Of a DNA stretch of 64,000 nucleotides, positions 53,969 to 61,641 are shown piece after piece. The stretch lies in the NCBI GenBank assembly GCA_963813485.1, contig CAWEZE010000013.1, forward strand, positions 409,515-473,514, read 5' to 3'. The notes under the pieces are model-generated. The model saw nothing but the letters and a program-made list of their open reading frames with translations. It searched no databases and was not told the origin of the DNA. Each line of letters opens with the position of its first letter. Within the stretch, counting starts at the first letter, position 1. The stretch is from DASQUK01 sp963813485. GTDB lineage: Bacteria > Actinomycetota > Acidimicrobiia > Acidimicrobiales > VFJN01. The position numbers and the translations under genes were made by a program.

Positions 53969-54721
53969 TCACGCCGGCACGAGCGCGGCGCGCAGGAGCG
54001 CCAACAGCTCGTCGCGGCGCCGCACCAGCGACGCCAGCGTGGGCTCCTCCCCGAACGCCCGCAGCACCTCGACCTCCGCGGCCAGGCCGGTCACCATCGA
54101 GTAGGCCGCCAGGAGGATCAGGCGCGGCTCGTGACGCCGCATGCGCCCGGCGTCCATCTCGACCGCGAGGAACGCCGCGGCGCGATCCACCAGCGGCGCA
54201 ACGGCGGCCAGCAGGCGCGTCGAGGCCGGTGGGCCCAGCCGGCTCACCTCCCGCAGGAACCCGAGCATCGACGGGTGGCGGGCCGCCAACCGGAACATGG
54301 CCCGAACGATGGCATCGACCCGGTCGAAGCCCTGACCGGCGCGAGCGACCGCCCGCTCGAGCCGGGTGGTGAGCTCGGCGGCCGTGCGGTCGATCGCGGC
54401 GTCGAGCAGGGCCTCCTTCGAGGGGTACCAGTAGAGGATCGTCTGCTTGCGGATGCCCAGGTCGCGGGCGAGGTCGTCCAGCGACGTCGCGCCGTAGCCG
54501 CGGCTGCCGAAGGCGTCGAGGGTCGCGTCGAGGATGCGATCTGCGGTGTTGGTGCGGCGGGACCTGAACATGCTGCCCGCGCTGGCAGCTCCGCTCCGGC
54601 CCGCGCGGGCTTCGACGCCGCGCTTCCCGCTCTTGGCGCCTTGCGCCGGGCCGCTCGGGCCCGGGGCCTCGCCGCCCGGCTCGGCCACCACGGGATTCGG
54701 CGCCGGCGTCGCCTCTGCCAT
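53969..54721 (-). CDS. TetR family regulator with repeat-coded N-terminal extension
   Basis: Predicted repressor of the divergent acyl-reductase operon. The HTH begins at ADRILDATLDAFGSRGYGATSLDDLARDLGIRKQTILYWYPSKEALLDAAID, a clear TetR domain, followed by a helical ligand domain. The first 50 residues are an Ala/Gly/Pro-rich lead including GPSGPAQGAKSGKRGVEARA, coded by a family-2 repeat. The ATG lies inside an inverted repeat that is the likely operator. A start within the lead (GSMFRSRRTNTADRI) is possible and would exclude the repeat. Confidence 0.9.
   Translation of the reverse strand: MAEATPAPNPVVAEPGGEAPGPSGPAQGAKSGKRGVEARAGRSGAASAGSMFRSRRTNTADRILDATLDAFGSRGYGATSLDDLARDLGIRKQTILYWYPSKEALLDAAIDRTAAELTTRLERAVARAGQGFDRVDAIVRAMFRLAARHPSMLGFLREVSRLGPPASTRLLAAVAPLVDRAAAFLAVEMDAGRMRRHEPRLILLAAYSMVTGLAAEVEVLRAFGEEPTLASLVRRRDELLALLRAALVPA
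54611..54668. repeat. Family-2 repeat copy inside the TetR gene
   Basis: On the minus strand GGGCCCGAGCGGCCCGGCGC is followed by AAGGCGCCAAGAGCGGGAAG. It has a strong internal inverted repeat (GGCGC AAG GCGCC) and sits in frame in codons 20-40 of the TetR gene. Best-preserved copy in the window together with that at 24.1 kb. Confidence 0.78.
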
Positions 54722-54736
54722 CTACCAGATGGTAGA
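54721..54736. promoter_or_regulatory. Inverted repeat, probable TetR operator
   Basis: TCTACCA GA TGGTAGA: two 7-base arms with a 2-base spacer, lying across the TetR start codon and 9 bases upstream of the reductase GTG in the 23-bp divergent gap. Binding here would block both genes, as expected for an autoregulated TetR repressor. Confidence 0.7.
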
Positions 54737-54744
54737 CAAACGCG

Positions 54745-57141
54745 GTGGAGTCCGTGGCTAGGGGCCTCGAGGGGAAGCGCATCGCCATCACCGGCGGCAC
54801 CGGGTTCCTGGGCACCGCGCTGATCGAGCGGCTGCTGCGGTTGGTCCCGGCGTGTGAGCTCGTGCTGCTCGTGCGGCCCGGCAAGCGCTCGTCGGCCGCC
54901 CAGCGGGCCCGGCGCGAGATCTTCCGCAACGACGCCTTCGATCGGCTGCGCTCGGAGCTGGGGCCGTCGGAGCTCGACGCGCTCGTCGAGGCCCGGGTCC
55001 AGGTGATCGCCGGCGACGTCGGCACGGACGGTCTCGGCCTCGACGACAACGGTCGGGGCGTCCTGGCGTCGTGCGACATCGTCGTCCACTCGGCCGCCAC
55101 CGTGGCGTTCGACTCGCCACTGGACGGCGCCGTCGAGGTCAACCTGCTCGGTCCCAGCCGGATCGTGCGCACGCTCCAGGACCTGGAGGTCACCCCTCAC
55201 CTGGTCGCCGTGTCGACGTGCTACGTCGCCGGCAACCGCCGGGGGGCGGCACCCGAGGAGCCGGTCCACGACAGCCCCTTCTTCGTCGACGTGGACTGGC
55301 GCGGCGAGGTCGACGGCGCCCGCCGCGCCCGCCGGGACGCCGAGTCCGAGAGCCGCACGCCGGAGGCCCTCGCCCGCTTCCGCAAGCAGGCCCGCCACGA
55401 ACTGGGTGCCGCCGGCACGCCCGCCCTGGCGGCCAAGACCGAGCAGCGACGCCAGACCTGGGTCAAGGACCGCATGGTCGAGGCCGGGCGGGCGCGGGCG
55501 TCGTCCTTGGGCTGGCCCGACGCCTACGCATACACCAAGGCCCTAGGTGAGCGGGCGCTGCTGCAGCAGCGGGGCGAGCTGCCGGTTTCCATCGTGCGGC
55601 CGTCGATCATCGAGTCGGCCTTGGCCGAGCCCCGGCCCGGCTGGATCCGCGGCTTCCGCATGGCTGAGCCCATCATCATCAGCTACGCCCGCGGCCTGCT
55701 CCGGGAGTTTCCCGGCGTGCCCGAGGGCACCGTGGACGTCATCCCCGTCGACCTGGTGGTGGGCGCCGTGGTCGCGGTGGCGGCCGGCGGACCGCCCGAG
55801 GATCCGGCGATCGTGCAGGTGGCGTCGGGGTCGACCAACCCGCTGCGCTACCGGCACCTGGTCGACCTGGTGCGCGAGTGGTTCCTCGAGCGGCCGTTGT
55901 ACGACGCGGAGGGCCAACCGATCGTCGTGCCCGACTGGTCGTTCCCCGGCCGGGGCCGGGTCCAGCGCCAGTTGGTGCGAGCCAAGAGCGCCATCGAGCG
56001 GGCGGAGTCGACGCTGCAGTCGCTGCCGCTGCGCGGCCGGCAGGCGGCGTGGTCGGCCAAGCTCGAGGAGCGCCGGGAGGACGCCGAGCGGGCCCTGGGC
56101 TACGTCGAGCTGTACGGCGCCTATGCCGAATGCGAGGCGATCTACCGGGTCGACCGCCTGCTGGCCCTGTGGGACACCCTCGGCGCCGACGACCAGGCCG
56201 CGTTCTGCTTCGACCCACGGGTGATCGACTGGCGCACCTACGTGCACGAGGTGCACCTCCCGTCGGTGGTCCGGCACGCCCGCGTGCGGACCACGCCCGG
56301 CGGGCGCAGCAGCGAGAACCGCCCGGACCGGCTGCGCCGCCAGGTGCTCGCCGCCGAGCGGCAGTTCGCCGCCTTCGACCTGGAGAACACGCTCATCGCC
56401 TCCAACGTGGTGGCGTCGTACTCGTGGCTGGCCACCCGGCGACTCCCCCGCGACGACCGCCTGCGCTACGTGCTCAAGACGCTGGCCGAGGCGCCGTCGC
56501 TGCTGGCACTCGACCGGCGCGACCGCAGCGACTTCCTGCGCCACTTCTACCGGCGCTACGACCGCGCGCCGATCGCCCAGCTCGACGACGACTCGAACGA
56601 GATGTTCAGCCACCTGCTGCTGGCCAAGTCGTTCCCGGCCGCGATTCGCCGGGTCCGGGAGCACCGACGCCTCGGCCACCGCACTCTGCTGATCACCGGT
56701 GCGCTCGACTTCGCCATCGGTCCCCTCCGGCCGCTCTTCGACGACGTGGTGTGCGCCCGGCTCGACACCCGCCCGGACGGCACGTACCGGGGCGAGCTGG
56801 TGGACGTGCCACCCACGGGCGAGGCCCGGGCCACCCTGCTCGCCGACTATGCCGCCACCAACGGCTTCGACCTGGCGGAAGCGGTCGCGTACGCCGACTC
56901 CACCAGCGACCTGCCGATGCTGGAGGCGGTCGGGTTCCCGGTGGCCGTGAACCCCGAGACGCGGTTGGCGGCGCTGGCCCGCAAGCGGGGCTGGCTGGTG
57001 GAGCACTTCGACAAGGCCAGCGGTGCGCCCGAACCGCCGTTGCCGATCGGGCCCGCGTGGCACGGGGGCGGGAAGCCCGGTCTCCTGACGCGGCTGCTCA
57101 CGTCGGACGTGCTGGCGGGGAGCAACGGGAGCCGGCGATGA
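54745..57141 (+). CDS. Fatty acyl-CoA reductase fused to a HAD-family phosphatase-like domain
   Basis: A 798-residue two-domain protein. Residues 1-400: extended SDR of the fatty acyl-CoA reductase type, NAD(P) motif ITGGTGFLGTALIERLL, VVHSAATVAFDSPL, catalytic YxxxK in DAYAYTKALGERAL, and the VIRPSIIES-like segment (SIVRPSIIESALAEPRPGWI). Residues about 540-760: HAD-IB-like domain with motif I FAAFDLENTLI (DxE instead of DxD), motif II TLLITGALDFAIG and motif IV AYADSTSDLPMLEAVG. It should reduce an acyl-CoA to aldehyde or alcohol; the HAD half could act on a phosphate ester, though the Asp-to-Glu change makes activity uncertain. GTG start next to the operator; its stop overlaps the next ATG. 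Confidence 0.85.
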   Translation: MESVARGLEGKRIAITGGTGFLGTALIERLLRLVPACELVLLVRPGKRSSAAQRARREIFRNDAFDRLRSELGPSELDALVEARVQVIAGDVGTDGLGLDDNGRGVLASCDIVVHSAATVAFDSPLDGAVEVNLLGPSRIVRTLQDLEVTPHLVAVSTCYVAGNRRGAAPEEPVHDSPFFVDVDWRGEVDGARRARRDAESESRTPEALARFRKQARHELGAAGTPALAAKTEQRRQTWVKDRMVEAGRARASSLGWPDAYAYTKALGERALLQQRGELPVSIVRPSIIESALAEPRPGWIRGFRMAEPIIISYARGLLREFPGVPEGTVDVIPVDLVVGAVVAVAAGGPPEDPAIVQVASGSTNPLRYRHLVDLVREWFLERPLYDAEGQPIVVPDWSFPGRGRVQRQLVRAKSAIERAESTLQSLPLRGRQAAWSAKLEERREDAERALGYVELYGAYAECEAIYRVDRLLALWDTLGADDQAAFCFDPRVIDWRTYVHEVHLPSVVRHARVRTTPGGRSSENRPDRLRRQVLAAERQFAAFDLENTLIASNVVASYSWLATRRLPRDDRLRYVLKTLAEAPSLLALDRRDRSDFLRHFYRRYDRAPIAQLDDDSNEMFSHLLLAKSFPAAIRRVREHRRLGHRTLLITGALDFAIGPLRPLFDDVVCARLDTRPDGTYRGELVDVPPTGEARATLLADYAATNGFDLAEAVAYADSTSDLPMLEAVGFPVAVNPETRLAALARKRGWLVEHFDKASGAPEPPLPIGPAWHGGGKPGLLTRLLTSDVLAGSNGSRR

Positions 57142-58310
57142 AGGCCCTGATGTTCTCGCGGCGGCCGGCCCGTTACGCGGCGGCGATGGTGGCGGGCTCG
57201 CTGCGACCCGGGCGCGGCGCCCGCTACGGCCCGCTGTCGCTGCGCGACATCGACCCGCCCGACCTGCCGGGGCCCGGCTGGCTGCGGCTGCGCCCGCGCC
57301 TGTCCGGGATCTGCGGCAGCGACCTCGCCACGATCGACGGCCGGTCGTCCCGCTACTTCGAACCGATCGTGTCGTTCCCCTTCACGCCGGGGCACGAGAT
57401 CGTCGGCGATCTCGACGACGGCCGCCGCGTCGTGGTGATCCCGGTGCTGCACTGCGCGGCGCGCGGCATCAACCCACCGTGCGACATGTGCCAGGAGGGG
57501 CGCATCAACCTGTGCGAGCGGGTCGCGTTCGGCAGCCTCGAACCCGGCCTGCAGTGCGGGTTCTGCGAGTCGACCGGCGGCGGTTGGTCGCAGGAGATGG
57601 TGGTCCACGAGTCCCAGGTCGTGGAGGTGCCCGACGAGCTGACCGACGAGGAGGCGGTGCTGGTCGAGCCGACTGCCTGCGCCGTGCACGCCGCGCAGCA
57701 GGTCGTGGACGACGTGGTCGCCGTGGTCGGGGCCGGGGCACTGGGGCTCCTGACGATCGCCGCCCTCGGCGCCCTGGGAACGCCCCGGGGGCCGTTCATC
57801 GCCACGGCCAAGCACCCCGAGCAGCAGCGCTGGGCCAAGGAGCTCGGCGCCGACACGGTGTGCGCGCCCGGGGAGCTCGAACGGATCGTCCGCTCGGCGA
57901 CGGCATCGCTGGTGCTCGATCACGGGCAGCTCACCTGCGGCGTCGATGGCGTGATCGACTGCGTGGGCACGGCGGACTCGATCGCACAGGCGATCCGCGT
58001 GTGTGCTCCCCGTGGCACCGTGTATCTGGTGGGCATGCCGGGTGTGACGACGCTCGACCTCACGCCGGTGTGGCAACGGGAGGTCGGGCTGCGGGGCGTC
58101 TACGCCTACGACGAGCACGATGATCGGGGTCACGACTTCGCCACCGCGATCGACCTGATCAGCAGCCTCGACCTCGGCCGGCTGGTGTCCGCCGGCTATC
58201 CCCTGTCGCGCTACGAGGACGCCATCGAGCACGCCGCCAACGCCGGTCGCCGCGGTGCGGTGAAGATCGCCTTCGATCTCCGGGGCGAACGACGAGGGAT
58301 CGACCGATGA
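57138..58310 (+). CDS. Zinc-dependent alcohol dehydrogenase (MDR family)
   Basis: A 390-residue medium-chain dehydrogenase. Catalytic zinc ligands in LSGICGSDLATIDG (Cys) and FTPGHEIVGD (His-Glu); structural-zinc cysteines in NPPCDMCQEGRINLCER; an extra Cys pair in GLQCGFCESTGGG; cofactor loop VVGAGALGLLTIAALG. Expected to interconvert an alcohol and aldehyde, fitting the reductase upstream. ATGA overlaps on both sides show tight coupling within the operon. Confidence 0.9.
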   Translation: MKALMFSRRPARYAAAMVAGSLRPGRGARYGPLSLRDIDPPDLPGPGWLRLRPRLSGICGSDLATIDGRSSRYFEPIVSFPFTPGHEIVGDLDDGRRVVVIPVLHCAARGINPPCDMCQEGRINLCERVAFGSLEPGLQCGFCESTGGGWSQEMVVHESQVVEVPDELTDEEAVLVEPTACAVHAAQQVVDDVVAVVGAGALGLLTIAALGALGTPRGPFIATAKHPEQQRWAKELGADTVCAPGELERIVRSATASLVLDHGQLTCGVDGVIDCVGTADSIAQAIRVCAPRGTVYLVGMPGVTTLDLTPVWQREVGLRGVYAYDEHDDRGHDFATAIDLISSLDLGRLVSAGYPLSRYEDAIEHAANAGRRGAVKIAFDLRGERRGIDR

Positions 58311-58705
58311 GCGAGCGTCCTGGAGACGTAGTCCGTGCGCTCTGGGAGCGGATGGAGGCGCGCGACTGGGACGGCGCCCGCACCACCCTGGCCGACGACT
58401 TCGTCTGCGACTATCCCGCCTCCCACGAGCGATTTCCCTCGGGCGACGCCTTCATCGCGATGAACCGTGCCTACCCGGAGGGATGGTCGATCACCGTCGA
58501 CGAGATCCTCGAGGTGGGGCCACGAGTCGCGGCCCGCGTGCGCGTGTCCCACGGCGACGACCTGTTCCACTGCCTGTCGTTCGCCGACGTCGAGGACGGC
58601 CGCATCGTCCGCAGCCTCGACTTCTGGCTCGACGACGGGGGCGACCCGGCGCCCGGCTGGCGTGCCCCGTTCCGCGATCCCCCTGGCCCCGAGGAGCGCA
58701 GCTAG
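58307..58705 (+). CDS. SnoaL-like / NTF2-fold protein
   Basis: A 132-residue small cone-fold protein: VVRALWERMEARDWDGARTTLADDFVCDYPASHERFPSGDAFIAMNRAYPEGW and VSHGDDLFHCLSFADVEDGRIVRSLDFWLDDG match the SnoaL-like domain. Members are isomerases, hydrolases or binding proteins; no specific role can be read. Starts in an ATGA overlap with the dehydrogenase and ends 1 nt before the next gene. Confidence 0.85.
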   Translation: MSERPGDVVRALWERMEARDWDGARTTLADDFVCDYPASHERFPSGDAFIAMNRAYPEGWSITVDEILEVGPRVAARVRVSHGDDLFHCLSFADVEDGRIVRSLDFWLDDGGDPAPGWRAPFRDPPGPEERS

Positions 58706-60301
58706 ATGCCCCGCCCCGGTTTCGTCCTCGAGGTCGACCGCTCGACTCCGCCGATCCTGTTCCACCACGGCGAGAGCCTGCGGCTGGAGAAGCTGCCCGC
58801 CGGGCGCAGCCGAGTCCTCTACCCCGGCGAGCCGCTCGAGCCGCTCGACGACCCCGAGGGTGCCATCCGCGAGGCGCTCGAGAGCCCGCTGGGCGGCGGC
58901 CCGCCGCTCCGGGCCCTCCTCCACGCGGGCATGAAGCTCACGATCTGCTTCGACGACATCTCGCTGCCCCTGCCGCCCATGCGCCGGCCCGACATCCGCC
59001 AGCGCGTGATCGAGGCGGTGCTCGACCTGGCGGCCGAGGCAGGCGTCGACGACGTCCATCTCATCGCCGCCCTGGCCCTCCACCGGCGTATGACCGAGGC
59101 AGAGCTGCGCCATGCCGTGGGCGATCGGGTCTACGACGCCTTCGCCCCGCACGGTCTGCTGTACAACCACGATGCCGAAGACCCCGAAAACCTTGCGTTC
59201 CTCGGCAGCACGCCCCAGGGCGAGGAGGTCGAGATCAACAAGCGGGCGGCAGAGAGCGATCTGGTCGTCTACGTCAACATCAACCTGGTGGCCATGGACG
59301 GCGGCCACAAGTCCACCGCTACCGGCTTGGCCAGCTACCGCAGCCTGCGGCACCACCACAACGTCACCACCATGCAGCACAGCCGCAGCTTCATGGACCG
59401 GCATCACTCCGAGCTGCACAGCTCCAACTGGCGCATGGGCAAGGTCCTGCGCGACGCGGGCGTGAAGATCTTCCAGATCGAGACCACGCTCAACAACGAC
59501 ACGTTCGGCACAAACGGTCCCATGGCCGTGCTGCAGAAGCGGGAATGGGAGTGGACCGCCCGCGATCGGGCCAGCTTCGTCGCCATGAAGGCAGGGCTGG
59601 ACCGCCTGCCTCCGAAGGCCCGCCGCCGGATCTTCCAGGCGTGGCAGGCGCCATACGGGGTGACCTCCGTGCAGGCCGGTGAAGTCGAGGCGGTGCACGA
59701 CATGACCACCGAAAGCGTCTTCCGCCAGCAACTTGTGCCCATCGAGGGCCAGACCGACATCCTCACCATGGGGCTGCCCTACATCTGTCCCTACAACGTC
59801 GGCTCGGTGATGAACCCGATCCTCGTGATGTGCCTGGGGCTGGGCTACTTCTTCAACATGTACCGGGGCCGGCCCCTGGTGCGCGAGGGCGGCGTGGTGA
59901 TCATGAGCCACCCGACCACCTGGGAGTTCCACCCGGTGCACCATCCCAGCTACATCGACTTCTTCGAGCAGGTGCTGGCCGACACCACCGACCCGTTGGA
60001 GATCGAGACCCGCTACGAGAAGCAGTACGCCGAAGACGAGTGGTACCGGCACCTCTACCGGACCAGCTACGCCTACCACGGCGTCCATCCCTTCTACATG
60101 TGGTATTGGGGCTGCCACGGCCTCGCGCACACCGGCAAGGTGATCGTCGTGGGCGGCGAGACCCGCTCGGTGCGCCGGCTGGGCTTCACGCCGGCGTCGA
60201 CGTTGGCCGACGCCCTCGAGATGGCCGAGGACGTGGTCGGCCGCAACGCCACCATCACACACCTCCACAACCCGCCGCTGGTCATGGCGGACGTCAAGTA
60301 G
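58706..60301 (+). CDS. LarA-like (DUF2088) protein, nickel-pincer racemase/isomerase superfamily
   Basis: A 531-residue protein whose N-terminal third follows LarA: FDDISLPLPPMRRPDIRQRVIEAVLDLAAEAG, the His block ALALHRRMTEAELRHAVGD (H126), NHDAEDPENLAFLGSTPQGEEVEINKRA and the pincer-type Lys block AMDGGHKSTATGLASYRSL (K202). LarA enzymes use a Ni-pincer nucleotide bound to that Lys to racemise or epimerise 2-hydroxyacids. The C-terminal half (GLPYICPYNVGSVMNPILVMCLGLG, SHPTTWEFHPVHHPSYIDF) is longer than in lactate racemase (about 425 aa). No larB, larC or larE genes lie in the window. A novel substrate linked to the operon's lipid or alcohol is inferred. Confidence 0.8.
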   Translation: MPRPGFVLEVDRSTPPILFHHGESLRLEKLPAGRSRVLYPGEPLEPLDDPEGAIREALESPLGGGPPLRALLHAGMKLTICFDDISLPLPPMRRPDIRQRVIEAVLDLAAEAGVDDVHLIAALALHRRMTEAELRHAVGDRVYDAFAPHGLLYNHDAEDPENLAFLGSTPQGEEVEINKRAAESDLVVYVNINLVAMDGGHKSTATGLASYRSLRHHHNVTTMQHSRSFMDRHHSELHSSNWRMGKVLRDAGVKIFQIETTLNNDTFGTNGPMAVLQKREWEWTARDRASFVAMKAGLDRLPPKARRRIFQAWQAPYGVTSVQAGEVEAVHDMTTESVFRQQLVPIEGQTDILTMGLPYICPYNVGSVMNPILVMCLGLGYFFNMYRGRPLVREGGVVIMSHPTTWEFHPVHHPSYIDFFEQVLADTTDPLEIETRYEKQYAEDEWYRHLYRTSYAYHGVHPFYMWYWGCHGLAHTGKVIVVGGETRSVRRLGFTPASTLADALEMAEDVVGRNATITHLHNPPLVMADVK

Positions 60302-60313
60302 GGCGGGACGACA

Positions 60314-61246
60314 ATGGCCGCGCTCCCCGACGCCCTGACCAGGCGGTTGCCACGTCTGCCCTTCCCCTACTCGGCGCCGTCGGTGCCCGCCGGGGTCGAC
60401 GTCCCCGAAGCTCCGCCACGGGCGGGCCCCGACTACGACACCGACTGGGCCCGCCGCTATCCAGCCCGGCTGGCGCGGGCCGCACTGGTGGAGACGGTGG
60501 GCCGCGGACTGGTGGGCGCCCTGGCCCGGCCGCGGGTGGCGGGCCTCGACCGCCTCGACGCGTTGGCGGACGGCTACCGCGGGCCCGTGATCTTCGCCGC
60601 CAATCATCACAGCCACGTCGACACCCCGGTGCTCCTCACCGCGATCCCCGACACGTGGCGCCACAAGCTGTTCGTCGGGGGTGCGGCCGACTACTTCTTC
60701 CGGACGCGGCTGACGAGCGCGGTGTCGGCCCTGGTCATAGGCGCCATCCCCATCGAGCGCACCCGGGTGTCGCGGCGCTCGGCCGACCGGTCCGCCGAGC
60801 TGATCGACGCCGGCTGGTCGATGCTCATCTTCCCGGAGGGTGGCCGCAGCCCCGACGGGTGGGGCCAGCCGTTCCACGGGGGCGCCGCCTACCTGGCACT
60901 GCGTTGCAGCGCGCCTGTGGTGCCGATCCACCTTCACGGGACCGGCCGCATCCTGCGGAAGGGCAAGCGCTGGCCAACGCCCGCCACCGCCACAGTCACC
61001 TTTGGCGCCCCGCTGGTGGCAGACCCGGGCGATAACGCCCGCCGCGTATCCGCCACCATCCAGCGGGCCGTGGAGGCACTCGCCGACGAGGCCACGACCG
61101 ACTGGTGGTCGGCTCGACGCCGCGCCCACGCCGGCACGTCGCCGGCGCTGACCGGGCCGTCGGCCCCCGCCTGGCGCCGCGCCTGGGCCCTCGGCGACGC
61201 CGGCGGCCAGCGACGCCGCCAACGCCGCCGCTGGCCGGACGTGTAA
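60314..61246 (+). CDS. PlsC-like acyltransferase
   Basis: A 310-residue lysophospholipid acyltransferase family protein: NHHSHVDTPVLL (NHX4D), the substrate site IFPEGGRSPDGWGQPFHGGAAYLAL and APVVPIHLHGTG. Upstream is a 60-residue lead with Pro-rich start; the last 50 residues are Arg/Ala-rich. It likely esterifies a hydroxyl with an acyl-CoA or acyl-ACP, possibly the alcohol made by the operon's reductases. ATG is 12 nt after the LarA-like stop. Confidence 0.88.
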   Translation: MAALPDALTRRLPRLPFPYSAPSVPAGVDVPEAPPRAGPDYDTDWARRYPARLARAALVETVGRGLVGALARPRVAGLDRLDALADGYRGPVIFAANHHSHVDTPVLLTAIPDTWRHKLFVGGAADYFFRTRLTSAVSALVIGAIPIERTRVSRRSADRSAELIDAGWSMLIFPEGGRSPDGWGQPFHGGAAYLALRCSAPVVPIHLHGTGRILRKGKRWPTPATATVTFGAPLVADPGDNARRVSATIQRAVEALADEATTDWWSARRRAHAGTSPALTGPSAPAWRRAWALGDAGGQRRRQRRRWPDV

Positions 61247-61314
61247 GGAGCCGAGCGGAGGCGCCGGCCGCGGTCATTCCCGGCCGGAGACGCCAACCCG
61301 TAGGCTCTCCCCCC

Positions 61315-61641
61315 ATGCTCTGGTTCGAGCGTGAGGTCGTGGCGGCTCTCGTCCAGTCCGACGATCCCGGGGTGCGGTCGTCGGTGGAGGCGTTCGTCGA
61401 CGGCTCGCTGCGCGACAAGCCCGAGCACCTGCGGCTCGGGCTGACAGGGGAATCGATCCTGCTCGGCGGCTACGCCGCCGCGCTCCGCGCCCTCGGCCGG
61501 CTCGACGGTGACGACGCACTGGCGGCGCGGCTCAAGTCGTGGGAGACCGGACCCATCGGCGTCGTCCGCCAGTATGTGCGGGCCATGAGGTCGCTGGTGA
61601 TCTTCGCGGAGAACGAGCTGGCATCGTCCCGGGCGGCCTGA
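61315..61641 (+). CDS. Small helical protein of unknown function
   Basis: A 108-residue protein beginning MLWFEREVVAALVQSDDPGVRSSVEAFVDGSLRDKPEHLRLGL and ending in YVRAMRSLVIFAENELASSRAA. Mostly helical, no cysteine, no membrane segment of full length. No family recognised. Its TGA shares a base with the ATG of the GMC oxidoreductase, suggesting that it assists that enzyme; small partner subunits of GMC dehydrogenases are known in other bacteria, but this one does not resemble them obviously. Confidence 0.7.
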   Translation: MLWFEREVVAALVQSDDPGVRSSVEAFVDGSLRDKPEHLRLGLTGESILLGGYAAALRALGRLDGDDALAARLKSWETGPIGVVRQYVRAMRSLVIFAENELASSRAA

